A DNA stretch of 64,000 nt from UBA8231 sp036011085. Lineage in GTDB: Bacteria > Latescibacterota > UBA2968 > UBA8231. Shown piece by piece: positions 8,925 through 17,995 of the stretch. The stretch spans positions 1-64,000 of the forward strand of contig DASCMS010000156.1 in the NCBI GenBank assembly GCA_036011085.1, written 5' to 3'. A model generated the notes under the pieces. The model was not told the origin of the DNA. It saw only the letters and a list, made by a program, of their open reading frames with translations, and searched no databases. Made by a program: the position numbers and the translations under genes. How positions within the stretch are numbered: the stretch's first letter is position 1; the number at the start of each line of letters is the position of its first letter.

Positions 8925-10765
8925 GGTCTCGAGGATCGGGCCAGGGCGAGCCACGTACGGACGTCATGTGTCAGCGATGTACCCAGGACGTCCGGAGGAA
9001 GCCTGGCGATCGCACGGGCGGTCGAGGTCGTATCACCTGCGGCGATGCTGAGGGCAAGGTTGGCCAGAAGTCGGTCGGCATCGGAAGCTGCGGACCGCGA
9101 GAAGTGCTGACCCGCCTCTCTCGCTCGAACATCTAGCGGATCTGTCAGCAGACGAGCAAGAACCAGACGGACAGCGTTGCGCTGTTCACCGGCGTGCCAA
9201 CTCAGGAGGCTGCGGGCAGTCAGGGAAGCGCTCTCTTCCGGTAGCAGTTCTCCCAGGCGGTCGAACACGTCGAGAGCGCTGTCGATGTCGCCTCGCTCGT
9301 AGAGCAGAAATCCCAAGTTCCGGAGCGACACCAGACGGGCGTGCAGTACGGCCCCATCCGTATCGTCTTCCTTCGACCGCAGGGCGGCGATGTACTGCCG
9401 AACCGCAGCGTCATCGAACCCGCCGTCCTCGAACTTGACGGCCAGCTTCATGCGGCGCTCGGCATCATGGTGCGGATCGTGGCGGACCATGGCTTCGACC
9501 ATGTCGGCCGCCGCTGTCGGATCGTGATTGACGAGAAACCAGGGCGCCAGGTGCAGCAGAGAAGCGCCGGCCATGACGAGGAGTCCCGGCAGGCGAAGGC
9601 CGGGCGGCAGATAGCGTCCGGCACCCACCGCTGTCAGGGCGGCCAGGGGTACGCTGAACATCGACATGAGATCCCAGTCGAGAGCCCCGAGGACGGGGTT
9701 GACGGCCGCCATCGCCAGAGCGCCGGCAACTGTGAAGAGGCCGAGGGCGACGACGACGGGATCTCTCAGCATCCCTCGACGGGCGGCGGCGGCGGTGCCG
9801 ATCACGACAGGGTGCAGGGGAGCCATCAGCAACAGTCCGTTGGTCGCATCCATCAGGTGTCCGAGCCCGAACACACCGTAGGGCGCCTTCGCCGCGAAGG
9901 GCAACAACAGCGAGGCTCTGTCGTGCAGGACCCAGCCGGCAAGGGCGAGCCCCATGGCACCCAGGCCCAGACCGAGGCCGATCAACGCGCGTGTCGACCA
10001 TCGGTGTGCGTGGCGCAGATGGAGCAGAGTGGCAAGAACGAGAGGAGGCAGGCAGAAGGCGGCAAGGTGATGAGCTACGGCAGTGAAGAGACCCGCCGAC
10101 CAGCCGAGGAGCAACCACGAAAGATGCCGTCCGTCCCAGGCGACGATGGCCGCGGCGACCAGGACCAGGCCGGTGATGACCGGGGCATAGTGCTCCGGGT
10201 ACCCAAAGAACAGCAACAGGGGGGCGATGCTGACCATCAACAGGAAAGCGAAAATCCTTCCTGCCGCATCTGTCCCGCAGCGTCTGGCCAGAACCAGGGA
10301 ACAGAGGACGTAGAGACAACCGAGAATCGCCGTCACGGCGATGAAGAAAGCCGACGTGTCGCCGTTCCGGCCGATACCCCAATGGGCATACAGCCAGGAA
10401 AAGACCTGCACCGACAGCGAGTCTGCCCGCACACCTGAAGCGACCCAGCCGGCGCTGAGACCACTGTCTCCCAGCAGTCGGTGGGCCACCGGATAGTGCG
10501 TGAAGAGCCCACCCATGGAGGCCACCAACAGGACCATCGTCCCCCTCGGGCCGACAGGCCAGGCCTGCAGTTTCCTGCCAATCCACGCACAGCTTTCAGC
10601 GTGCAGGGACAGGGCCAGGGTGGCGGCCGCCACCCCTGTGAGACCCAGGGAGACGGTCGAGGGCAGGAAGGCGAGATGGTGGATGCCCCACAACCGCTCA
10701 GGGAACTGAACGGCGAGCCATTGCAGACTCAACAAGCCGATCAGGCCGACTTGAAGTGGTTTCAC
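8921..10765 (-). CDS. Polytopic membrane protein with C-terminal TPR-like repeats
   Basis: About 614 residues. The first 430 contain roughly ten to twelve hydrophobic segments (LIGLLSLQWLAV, LVLVAAAIVAW, TALTAVGAGRY). The last 180 are soluble and helical, with a TPR-like pattern (LLYERGDIDSALDVFDRLGEL). The layout resembles glycosyltransferase-C-like or O-antigen-ligase-like membrane proteins with TPR tails, but I see no catalytic motif. The GTG start leaves 10 bases after the upstream gene; other starts further upstream would overlap it. It converges on the Nramp-related gene with overlapping stop codons. Confidence 0.6.
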   Translation of the reverse strand: MKPLQVGLIGLLSLQWLAVQFPERLWGIHHLAFLPSTVSLGLTGVAAATLALSLHAESCAWIGRKLQAWPVGPRGTMVLLVASMGGLFTHYPVAHRLLGDSGLSAGWVASGVRADSLSVQVFSWLYAHWGIGRNGDTSAFFIAVTAILGCLYVLCSLVLARRCGTDAAGRIFAFLLMVSIAPLLLFFGYPEHYAPVITGLVLVAAAIVAWDGRHLSWLLLGWSAGLFTAVAHHLAAFCLPPLVLATLLHLRHAHRWSTRALIGLGLGLGAMGLALAGWVLHDRASLLLPFAAKAPYGVFGLGHLMDATNGLLLMAPLHPVVIGTAAAARRGMLRDPVVVALGLFTVAGALAMAAVNPVLGALDWDLMSMFSVPLAALTAVGAGRYLPPGLRLPGLLVMAGASLLHLAPWFLVNHDPTAAADMVEAMVRHDPHHDAERRMKLAVKFEDGGFDDAAVRQYIAALRSKEDDTDGAVLHARLVSLRNLGFLLYERGDIDSALDVFDRLGELLPEESASLTARSLLSWHAGEQRNAVRLVLARLLTDPLDVRAREAGQHFSRSAASDADRLLANLALSIAAGDTTSTARAIARLPPDVLGTSLTHDVRTWLALARSSRP

Positions 10766-10775
10766 GCTGAAAGAC

Positions 10776-11771
10776 TCAGGAGAGTCGACGAATCGCTCGT
10801 CGCAGACCGACGGCGGTTCGCAGGAGCGGATGGCCGAATCCCTCCGTGGCGAAGTAGGGGACCAGCAGGCCACCGAAGCCGCGCTTGAAGAAGGCGATGG
10901 CAGCGAGGTTGGCGCCGACGAAGTCGAATCGCGAACAGGGCGAACTCTCCATCACTTTCCAGTAGAGCAGCGACGTGGCCCCCGAATCGCGCTGGGCCGG
11001 GTCGGCGCCCGCCACCCAGGCGTAGAGCGTGTCGCCGTCGGGAACGAAGAACACGACTGCAGCTGTCGCACCCGAGGGCGCCTGGCAGCGCCAGCCTTCG
11101 GCCCGTCCCGTCTCGAGGGCCAGCTCGACCATCTTCTCCACGATGTTTCCCGCTACGGGAGCCCGCTCTTCGCCCCCGTAGACCTGACCATAGAGACGCC
11201 GCAGTTCTACCGCATCATTCGAGGCTTCCACCCGGAAGCCGGCTTTCTCCGCCTTGCGCACCGCTGTACGAGTCCGTCGCTCGAAACCGTCCCAGACCGG
11301 CGTGCGATCTTCCGGCAGTTCGATCTGATAGGTGTATCTCGGCTGCACCTGCCAGCCGGCCCACACGAATTCGCGAGCGTCGACGAGACTCGGGGAGTGG
11401 GTCAGGTGGATTCGGGCGTTGTTCGCCTGCAGGTGCTCGAGCAGAGCCCCGGTGGCACCGGATCGCTCCGACTCGATATGGGCCGGCCGGTCCGTCGTTG
11501 ACGGTCGGAAGAGGAATCCCGTATGCGGCGAGAGGTCGGGGGTCGAGAACCGTCGACGCCAGCCCGATCCGGTGCTCACACCGGCGACACCGGCGACAAG
11601 ATGGTCGCCGTCCCAGGCACCCAGCAGACGCGATTCCGCTCCCGATGCCTGCGCCGCAGTTGCCATCCACTCGGCATGGCTGAAGATGGTAGCGCCGTCA
11701 GCGGTCTCGAGGAACCGGTTCCACACATCCGGCGCGACGATGTCGATACGGAAGCGCTCAGCAGGGGCCAA
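10776..11771 (-). CDS. FemAB/GNAT-like acyltransferase
   Basis: A 331-residue protein with two GNAT-like halves in the FemAB/BioF2-like pattern: an N-terminal half with FSHAEWM and LLGAWDGDHLVAG, a central WDGFERRTRTAVRKAEKAGF segment typical of peptidoglycan aminoacyl or lipid acyl transferases, and a C-terminal half with LYAWVAGADPAQR and TSLLYWKVME. It probably transfers an acyl or aminoacyl group to a cell-envelope precursor. It lies just upstream of the membrane TPR protein, suggesting a joint envelope function. Confidence 0.72.
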   Translation of the reverse strand: MAPAERFRIDIVAPDVWNRFLETADGATIFSHAEWMATAAQASGAESRLLGAWDGDHLVAGVAGVSTGSGWRRRFSTPDLSPHTGFLFRPSTTDRPAHIESERSGATGALLEHLQANNARIHLTHSPSLVDAREFVWAGWQVQPRYTYQIELPEDRTPVWDGFERRTRTAVRKAEKAGFRVEASNDAVELRRLYGQVYGGEERAPVAGNIVEKMVELALETGRAEGWRCQAPSGATAAVVFFVPDGDTLYAWVAGADPAQRDSGATSLLYWKVMESSPCSRFDFVGANLAAIAFFKRGFGGLLVPYFATEGFGHPLLRTAVGLRRAIRRLS

Positions 11772-11787
11772 TCAGTACCACCAATTC

Positions 11788-11816
11788 TTGACATTCGTCA
11801 GAGGCAGTTCTATATT
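11788..11816 (+). promoter_or_regulatory. Near-consensus sigma-70-type promoter for the ilv-leu operon
   Basis: TTGACA at 11788-11793 and TATATT at 11811-11816 are separated by exactly 17 bases, the optimal spacing. It points toward ilvC, about 300 bases downstream, and would produce a long 5' leader. It is the strongest promoter match I found in the window. Confidence 0.75.
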
Positions 11817-11873
11817 TTTTGATCTGTTCCGATCGATCTGCAAGATCAACGCAAGTCCTTGTTGGACAACAAT

Positions 11874-11978
11874 ATGCAATTGACTGCCACGCACTTGTCA
11901 AGCCTTCTTCGGCCCGTGCCCATCCTCGGGAACGGCGTCTTTGTGCGTGTTCTGCTCATTATCGGGCTCATCGCGTAG
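11874..11978 (+). CDS. Candidate branched-chain amino acid leader peptide
   Basis: A 34-codon reading frame (ATG 11874, TAG 11976) in the untranslated leader of ilvC. Sixteen of 34 residues are Leu, Ile or Val, and the end reads VFVRVLLIIGLIA before the stop. This matches the composition of attenuator leader peptides (IlvL, IvbL, LeuL), where ribosome stalling on the regulating amino acid's codons controls the operon. The upstream Shine-Dalgarno match is poor; translation could instead begin at GTG 11916 or GTG 11943, which keep the Val/Leu/Ile-rich end. The function is inferred from position and composition. Confidence 0.6.
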   Translation: MQLTATHLSSLLRPVPILGNGVFVRVLLIIGLIA

Positions 11979-12074
11979 GCTCCGCCGCTTTTCTTCCCAA
12001 CCCGCTCAACAAAATCGAAGAAACCGGACGGAGCCTCTGAACGACTTCACAGGCTGACCCAAAGCTATGCCTGT
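11977..12074 (+). promoter_or_regulatory. Mutually exclusive stem segments after the leader peptide (attenuator-like)
   Basis: AGGCTCCG (11977-11984, overlapping the leader stop codon) pairs exactly with CGGAGCCT (12029-12036). The latter's AGCCT can instead pair with AGGCT (12051-12055), and ACAGGC (12049-12054) can pair with GCCTGT (12069-12074). This 1:2, 2:3, 3:4 layout is that of an amino-acid attenuator. No U-run follows the last stem, so any switch would act other than by a canonical intrinsic terminator. Confidence 0.45.
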
Positions 12075-12120
12075 TCACCAGATCCTGCACCCCGCAGCAC
12101 TCTCGTAGAGGAGATGTACC

Positions 12121-13113
12121 ATGCAGATGTACTATGACGACGATGCCAACCTGGACCTGCTGAGCGACAAGACGGTCGCCATCATTGGTTATGGCAGCCA
12201 GGGCCACGCTCATTCTCTCAACCTGAAGGAAAGCGGCATCAACGTCGTTGTCGGACTCCGCGAGGGCAGCTCGAGTCGCGCCGCCGCTGAGAAGGAAGGC
12301 CTGAAGGTTGCCAGCGTCGCTGAGGCCGCCAAAGAGGGCGACATCGTCATGATCCTGATCAACGACGAGGTGCAGCGGGCCGTGTTCGAAGCCGACATCC
12401 GACCCAACCTGAGCGCCGGCAACAGCCTGGCTTTCGCCCACGGGTTCAACATCCATTTCGGCCAGGTGGTTCCCCCGGCAGACGTCGACGTCTTCATGGT
12501 CGCCCCGAAGGGCCCCGGCCACCTGGTGCGCCGTGTGTACAGCGAGGGTGGCGGCGTCCCGGGCCTGCTCGCCGTGGAGCAGGATTCCTCCGGCCGCGCC
12601 CACGAGGTCGGGCTGGCCTACGCCAAGGGTATCGGCTGCACTCGCGGTGGTGTCATTCAGACCACCTTTCGTGAAGAGACAGAGACGGATCTGTTCGGCG
12701 AGCAGGTCGTGCTCTGTGGCGGCCTGACCGAACTGATCCGCGCCGGTTTCGACACTCTGGTGGAGGCCGGCTATCAGCCCGAAGTGGCCTACTTCGAGTG
12801 CCTGCACGAGGTCAAGCTCATCGTCGACCTGATCTACGAGGGCGGCATCGCCAACATGCGCTCATCGATCAGTGACACCGCCGAGTTCGGCGACCTGTCA
12901 CGCGGCCGGCGCGTGGTGACCGACAAGACGCGGGCCGAGATGAAGACCATCCTCGCCGAGATTCAGAACGGCAAGTTCGCCCGGGAGTGGCTACAGGAGA
13001 ATCAGGTGGGTCGCCCGTTCTACACGGCGCAGAAGCGGATCGACTCCGAGCACACGATCGAAGAGGTCGGAGGTCGCCTGCGCGCCATGATGTCATGGCT
13101 GGACAAGAAATAA
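12121..13113 (+). CDS. ilvC: Ketol-acid reductoisomerase
   Basis: A 330-residue class I enzyme that isomerises and reduces acetolactate or acetohydroxybutyrate with NAD(P)H and magnesium in valine and isoleucine synthesis. The Rossmann motif is GYGSQGHA at 23-30. FAHGFNIHFG, MVAPKGPGH and the TTFREETETDLFGEQ metal-binding region are all present. GAGGAG lies seven to twelve bases before the ATG. It is the first gene of a long operon, with leuA starting three bases after its stop. Confidence 0.97.
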   Translation: MQMYYDDDANLDLLSDKTVAIIGYGSQGHAHSLNLKESGINVVVGLREGSSSRAAAEKEGLKVASVAEAAKEGDIVMILINDEVQRAVFEADIRPNLSAGNSLAFAHGFNIHFGQVVPPADVDVFMVAPKGPGHLVRRVYSEGGGVPGLLAVEQDSSGRAHEVGLAYAKGIGCTRGGVIQTTFREETETDLFGEQVVLCGGLTELIRAGFDTLVEAGYQPEVAYFECLHEVKLIVDLIYEGGIANMRSSISDTAEFGDLSRGRRVVTDKTRAEMKTILAEIQNGKFAREWLQENQVGRPFYTAQKRIDSEHTIEEVGGRLRAMMSWLDKK

Positions 13114-13115
13114 CC

Positions 13116-14690
13116 ATGGAACAAGCAGACTCACAGGCTGAGCGGGATCGCGTCGTCGTATTCGATACGACTTTGCGGGACGCCGAGCAGACGCCCGGTG
13201 CCTCGCTGACCGTGCGTGACAAACTGGAGATCGCCCATCAGCTGGCGCGTCTGCAGGTCGATGTCATCGAAGCTGGGTTTCCGATCTCGTCGAATGAGGA
13301 TTTCGAGGCGGTACACCGTATCGGCCAGGAGGTCGAAGGGCCGACGATCTGCGGCCTGTGCCGTGTCGTGCTCAAGGACATCGACCGTGCTGGTGAGGCG
13401 CTGAAGGACGCCGCCAGACCACGCATTCACACCTTCGTGGGCACCTCCGACGCACACCTGCAGGGACAGATGCGCAAGAGTCGGGAAGAGGTGTTGGATC
13501 TGGCCGTGAAAGCCGTGACCCACGCCAGGCGATTCGTCGAAGACGTGGAGTTTTCGCCGATGGACGCCGGTCGCACCGAGTTCGGCTATCTGGCCGAAGT
13601 CGTGCAAGCCACCGTAGAGGCTGGAGCGACGACGATCAACATCCCCGACACGGTGGGCTACACCGTACCGGAGCAGTTTTCCGCTCTGATCCAGCGGCTC
13701 CTCGACGAGGTGCCCAACATGGATCAGGCCGTCATCAGCGTGCATTGCCATGACGACCTGGGGCTGGCCGTGTCGAACACGCTGTCGGCACTGAAGGCGG
13801 GTGCCCGCCAGGTCGAATGCACGCTGAATGGTCTGGGCGAACGTGCCGGCAATGCCTCGTTGGAAGAGGTCGTGATGGCGTTGAAGACGCGCTCCGACTA
13901 CTTCGGACTGTCGACCCGGGTCGTGGCGAAGGAGATCCTAGCCACCAGCCGTCTCGTGAGTCGTCTGATGGGTATCAACGTACCGCCGAACAAGGCCATC
14001 GTCGGCGCCAACGCCTTCGCTCACAGCTCCGGGATCCATCAGGACGGTGTGCTGAAGGCGCGCGATACCTTTGAGATCATGGAGCCCACCGATGTCGGCT
14101 GGGAGGCGACGTCGATCGTGCTGACGGCCCGCTCCGGGCGCCACGCTTTGCGGCACCGCCTGCAGGAGCTGGGACACAAGCTGACCAAGGAGGAGCTGGA
14201 GGAGGTGTACGAGCGCTTCCTGGCGTTGGCGGACAAGAAGAAGGAAGTCTTCGACGAGGATCTGATGGCCATCGTCGGCGACGAGATTCGCGACGACGAA
14301 CAGGGCAGGTTCACCCTCGAGTATCTGCACACGATCAGCGGCACGGGAACGGTACCCTCTGCCACGGTGCGCATCTGCGTCGACGGTGAACAACGGGTGC
14401 AGCAGTCAGCCTGGGGGGACGGGCCGGTGGACGCAACGTACGAGGCGATCAACCAGGCGACGCAGACGAAGGCGAAGGTCGACGAATACGTCATCCAGGC
14501 GATTACCAGTGGCAGTCAGGCCATGGGTGAGGTCATCGTGCGTGTTACGGATGGTGAACTGAAGACCACCGGCCGGAGCACCTCGACGGATGTGATCGAA
14601 GCGAGTGCAAAAGCTTACGTCGATGCCATCAATCGACTGGAACTGCGTCGTGGCAAACAGGTGAGAACAGACCAGGACCCGGCAGTGTAA
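13116..14690 (+). CDS. leuA: 2-isopropylmalate synthase
   Basis: A 524-residue protein, the first committed enzyme of leucine synthesis (acetyl-CoA plus 2-oxoisovalerate). The catalytic barrel shows FDTTLRDAEQTPG near the N terminus, the metal-binding HCHDDLG and the NGLGERAGNA motif. The C-terminal 140 residues form the LeuA regulatory domain that binds leucine. The ATG three bases after the ilvC stop is preferred; a longer frame would overlap ilvC. Confidence 0.96.
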   Translation: MEQADSQAERDRVVVFDTTLRDAEQTPGASLTVRDKLEIAHQLARLQVDVIEAGFPISSNEDFEAVHRIGQEVEGPTICGLCRVVLKDIDRAGEALKDAARPRIHTFVGTSDAHLQGQMRKSREEVLDLAVKAVTHARRFVEDVEFSPMDAGRTEFGYLAEVVQATVEAGATTINIPDTVGYTVPEQFSALIQRLLDEVPNMDQAVISVHCHDDLGLAVSNTLSALKAGARQVECTLNGLGERAGNASLEEVVMALKTRSDYFGLSTRVVAKEILATSRLVSRLMGINVPPNKAIVGANAFAHSSGIHQDGVLKARDTFEIMEPTDVGWEATSIVLTARSGRHALRHRLQELGHKLTKEELEEVYERFLALADKKKEVFDEDLMAIVGDEIRDDEQGRFTLEYLHTISGTGTVPSATVRICVDGEQRVQQSAWGDGPVDATYEAINQATQTKAKVDEYVIQAITSGSQAMGEVIVRVTDGELKTTGRSTSTDVIEASAKAYVDAINRLELRRGKQVRTDQDPAV

Positions 14691-14708
14691 TCTGATGAAG
14701 GAAGAGAG

Positions 14709-16109
14709 ATGAGCAAGAATCTGTTTGAGAAGGTCTGGGAGGCACACTCGGTGCGGGAGCTGCCTTCGGGGCAGACGCAGCTGTTCGTTGGCCTGCATCT
14801 GATCCATGAGGTGACCAGCCCGCAGGCGTTTCAGATGCTGCGCGAGCGGGGGTTGAAGGTCATGCACCCGGAACGCACCTATGCCACTGTGGATCATATC
14901 ATCCCCACGGACATGCGCGACCGGCCATTCCTCGATGATCTCGCCGAGGAGATGATGGTCGCCATCGAGGGCAATGCCCGTGAGTTCGAGATCCCGCTGT
15001 TCGACATGAACGACCAGCGGCAGGGAATCGTTCATGTCATCGGTCCCGAGATGGGATTGACCCAACCGGGCATGACGATCGCCTGTGGTGACAGTCATAC
15101 CTCCACCCATGGGGCTTTCGGGGCTATCGCTTTCGGCATCGGCACGAGCCAGGTGCGCGACGTCCTCGCCTCGCAGTGTCTGGCCATGGCCCGACCGAAG
15201 GTGCGTCGAGTCGAGGTCGACGGCAGTCTGGGCGAGGGAGTCTATGCCAAGGACGTGACCCTGCACGTCATCGGCGCTCTCGGTGTGAAGGGCGGCGTCG
15301 GTTTTGCCTACGAGTATGCTGGTCAGGTCCTCGATCGTATGTCGATGGAGGAACGCATGACGGTGTGCAACATGTCGATCGAGGGCGGGGCCCGGTGTGG
15401 GTACGTCAACCCCGATGAAACCACCTTCGAGTACCTGGAAGGTCGCACTCATGTGCCCCAGGGCGGTGACTTCCACAAGGCCGTCGAGTGGTGGAAGAGC
15501 ACTGCCTCCGATGGCAGCGCCAGCTACGATGACGTGGTGAAGATCGACGGGGCCGCTATCGCGCCGACGGTGACCTGGGGCATCAATCCCGGTCAGTCGT
15601 GCGGTGTCGACGGGGTGCTGCCCCACCCGGAGGACGCCAACGGCGATGGCGTCTCGATCGCTGAAGCCCTCGACTACATGGACTTCGAGCCCGGCCAGCC
15701 GATCGTCGGGACGCCCATCGATGTCGCCTTCATCGGCTCGTGCACGAACTCACGGATCTCGGACCTGCGGGAAGCGGCGAAGATCATCAAAGGCCACCAG
15801 GTGGCCGGCGGCGTCAAGGCCCTGGTGGTGCCCGGATCTCACGATATCCGTGACCAGGCCCAGGCCGAGGGTCTCGACCAGGTCTTCCGCGATGCCGGAT
15901 TCGAATGGCGCGAAGCGGGCTGCTCCATGTGCCTGGCCATGAACCCCGACAAGCTGCAGGGGAGGCAGATGTGTGCCTCGTCGAGCAACCGCAATTTCAA
16001 GGGCCGTCAGGGCAGTCCTACGGGACGCACCTTGCTGATGAGCCCTGCCATGGTCGCCGCCGCCGCCATAGACGGCGAGGTGAGCGACGTACGTGAGCTG
16101 ATCAGCTAG
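14709..16109 (+). CDS. leuC: 3-isopropylmalate dehydratase large subunit
   Basis: A 466-residue aconitase-family subunit that isomerises 2- to 3-isopropylmalate with LeuD. The iron-sulfur ligands are in FIGSCTNSR and AGCSMCLAMNPD. The substrate signatures TVDHIIPT, CGDSHTSTHGAFG and GRQGSPTGRT are intact. A GGAAGAGAG ribosome-binding site precedes the ATG. The stop is followed directly by a 160-bp palindromic element and then leuD. Confidence 0.97.
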   Translation: MSKNLFEKVWEAHSVRELPSGQTQLFVGLHLIHEVTSPQAFQMLRERGLKVMHPERTYATVDHIIPTDMRDRPFLDDLAEEMMVAIEGNAREFEIPLFDMNDQRQGIVHVIGPEMGLTQPGMTIACGDSHTSTHGAFGAIAFGIGTSQVRDVLASQCLAMARPKVRRVEVDGSLGEGVYAKDVTLHVIGALGVKGGVGFAYEYAGQVLDRMSMEERMTVCNMSIEGGARCGYVNPDETTFEYLEGRTHVPQGGDFHKAVEWWKSTASDGSASYDDVVKIDGAAIAPTVTWGINPGQSCGVDGVLPHPEDANGDGVSIAEALDYMDFEPGQPIVGTPIDVAFIGSCTNSRISDLREAAKIIKGHQVAGGVKALVVPGSHDIRDQAQAEGLDQVFRDAGFEWREAGCSMCLAMNPDKLQGRQMCASSSNRNFKGRQGSPTGRTLLMSPAMVAAAAIDGEVSDVRELIS

Positions 16110-16269
16110 TGTCCTGTCGCAGAGATCTCTTGCGTTTTCGAACGCCGATCCATCGCGGCTCGCGACGTTGCGCTCACTCTGTGTATTCCACTGATACGCA
16201 TCGCTCGCGCGCCTTGCGAGCCGCGTGTCTCGACGCTCAAATTCCACAAGCTATCTCTGCGACAGGACA
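16110..16269. repeat. 160-bp palindromic element, copy 1
   Basis: Begins with the base directly after the leuC stop. A perfect 17-bp terminal inverted repeat (16110-16126 and 16253-16269) encloses further complementary segments, including GCGGCTCGC (16155-16163) with GCGAGCCGC (16216-16224). A second copy of the same length lies at 20818-20977. The leuD ribosome-binding site begins directly after it. No protein is encoded. It is probably a MITE/REP-type hairpin element. Confidence 0.85.
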
Positions 16270-16281
16270 CAAAGGACGGAA

Positions 16282-16890
16282 ATGACACAGACGGAAAGCT
16301 CCACTTCGACCGTACGCAGCAGAATCACAGGAACTGTTGTGCCGGTGCGCGGTAACGATATCGACACCGATCGGATCATCCCGGCGCGGTATCTGCGCAC
16401 GGTTACTTTCGACGGACTCGGTGAGCATGCCTTTGAAGATGATCGCGCCGGAGGCGGTCACGCCTTCGACGATCCCCGCTTCGGTGGGGCGTCGGTGCTG
16501 GTGGCGAATGACAACTTCGGCTGCGGCTCGTCCCGCGAGCACGCCCCGCAGGCCCTCATGCGATGGGGCATCGAAGCTTTCGTGGCGCAGTCCTTCGCCG
16601 AGATCTTCTTCGGCAACTGCGTGTCCCTGGGGTTGCCATGTATGGTGGCCGAGGCGGCCGACGTGGAGCAGCTGATGGCGGCCGTCGAGGCTGACGCTGC
16701 CATCACCGTGGAATGTGATGTCGAGACCCAGCTGGTGCGTTTCGGCGGCCAACAGATCCCCGCAAGTGTACCCGCCGGTCCACGTCAGCAGTTTCTCAAC
16801 GGGAGCTGGGACGCCCTCGGGCAGCTGCTCGACGACCCGTCCGCCATCGCTTCGGCCGCAACCCGACTGCCTTACATCAACGGCTTCTGA
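16282..16890 (+). CDS. leuD: 3-isopropylmalate dehydratase small subunit
   Basis: A 202-residue swivel-domain partner of LeuC. Characteristic segments are GNDIDTDRIIPARYLRT, FGCGSSREHAPQAL and the EIFFGNC loop. The ATG at 16282 is chosen because AAAGGA lies a few bases upstream, directly after the palindromic element; the frame also extends into the element, which I regard as non-coding. Confidence 0.96.
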   Translation: MTQTESSTSTVRSRITGTVVPVRGNDIDTDRIIPARYLRTVTFDGLGEHAFEDDRAGGGHAFDDPRFGGASVLVANDNFGCGSSREHAPQALMRWGIEAFVAQSFAEIFFGNCVSLGLPCMVAEAADVEQLMAAVEADAAITVECDVETQLVRFGGQQIPASVPAGPRQQFLNGSWDALGQLLDDPSAIASAATRLPYINGF

Positions 16891-16903
16891 GAAAGGACAC
16901 CAC

Positions 16904-17965
16904 GTGGCGTACAAGATCGCGATTCTGCCCGGAGACGGGACCGGCCCCGAGGTTGTGGCCGAAGGCCTGAAGGTGCTGGAAGCCGTGGCTGCCAAGGTGG
17001 GCTTCCAGTACGAGACGGAAGCGTTCGACTTCGGTGGCGAACGGTACAAGAGCACCGGTGAGGTGCTGCCGGATTCGGCGGTGGACGAGCTGCGTCAGTT
17101 CGACGCGATCTTCCTCGGTGCCATCGGCCATCCGGACGTGAAGCCGGGGATCCTCGAGAAAGGGATTCTGCTGAGGCTGCGCTTTGAGCTGGATCAGTAC
17201 ATCAACCTGCGCCCGGTGAAACTCTACCCCAATGTACCGACGCCGGTGTCGGGCAAGGGGCCGGAAGACATCGACTTCGTCGTCGTAAGGGAGAACACGG
17301 AAGGGCTCTACGCCGGGGCAGGCGGCAATCTCAAGAAGGGCACGCCCGACGAGGTCGCGGTGCAGGAGTCGATCAACACGCGCAAGGGGGTGGAGCGCTG
17401 TCTGCGCTACGCCTTCGAGTACACGCGACGGCGCGACAAGGACAAGACGCTGACTCTCTGCGGCAAGACGAATGTCCTCACCTATGCCTTCGATCTGTGG
17501 GAGCGGGCCTTCCACGAGGTGGGCGAGGCCGACTACGGGGACATCAAGCGGGACTACGCCCACGTGGACGCCATCTGTATGTGGATGGTGAAGAACCCGG
17601 AGTGGTTCGATGTCGTGGTCACCGACAACATGTTCGGCGACATCATCACAGATCTGGGGGCGATGATCCAGGGCGGTATGGGGATCGCCGCGGGGGGCAA
17701 CATCAACCCCGAAGGTGTGTCGATGTTCGAGCCCATCGGCGGCTCGGCCCCGAAGTACACCGGGCAGAACGTGATCAATCCCATGGCCGCCATCGGTGCC
17801 TGTCAGTTGATGGTCGACACCCTCGGCGAGCACGAAGCAGGAAGGATACTCGAGGACGCCATCGTCTCGACACTGCAGAAGATGAAGGGAATGGGAGCCG
17901 GGCAGATGGGGTATTCGACGACCGAAGTAGGCGATCTTGTCGCTGAAACAGTGGCTTCATCCTGA
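16904..17965 (+). CDS. leuB: 3-isopropylmalate dehydrogenase
   Basis: A 353-residue decarboxylating dehydrogenase of the isocitrate/isopropylmalate family. ILPGDGTGPEV at the N terminus, VRENTEGLYAG, the VTDNMFGDIITDLG metal-binding region and EPIGGSAPKYTGQN are diagnostic. The GTG start is preceded by AAAGGA. Relatives such as tartrate or homoisocitrate dehydrogenase share the fold, but position after leuD makes LeuB the natural assignment. Confidence 0.92.
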   Translation: MAYKIAILPGDGTGPEVVAEGLKVLEAVAAKVGFQYETEAFDFGGERYKSTGEVLPDSAVDELRQFDAIFLGAIGHPDVKPGILEKGILLRLRFELDQYINLRPVKLYPNVPTPVSGKGPEDIDFVVVRENTEGLYAGAGGNLKKGTPDEVAVQESINTRKGVERCLRYAFEYTRRRDKDKTLTLCGKTNVLTYAFDLWERAFHEVGEADYGDIKRDYAHVDAICMWMVKNPEWFDVVVTDNMFGDIITDLGAMIQGGMGIAAGGNINPEGVSMFEPIGGSAPKYTGQNVINPMAAIGACQLMVDTLGEHEAGRILEDAIVSTLQKMKGMGAGQMGYSTTEVGDLVAETVASS

Positions 17966-17995
17966 AGCCAGGTGAATCACAGATGGGAGCTTGTC

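Noticed and set aside
11977..12036. Leader hairpin as an intrinsic terminator
   Set aside because: The 1:2 stem has a 44-base loop and no U-run after its 3' arm; the short T-run at 11988-11995 follows only a weak stem.
16110..16269. Palindromic element considered as an integron attC site
   Set aside because: The ends lack the expected core-site sequences, the flanking genes are housekeeping operon members, and no integrase is nearby.
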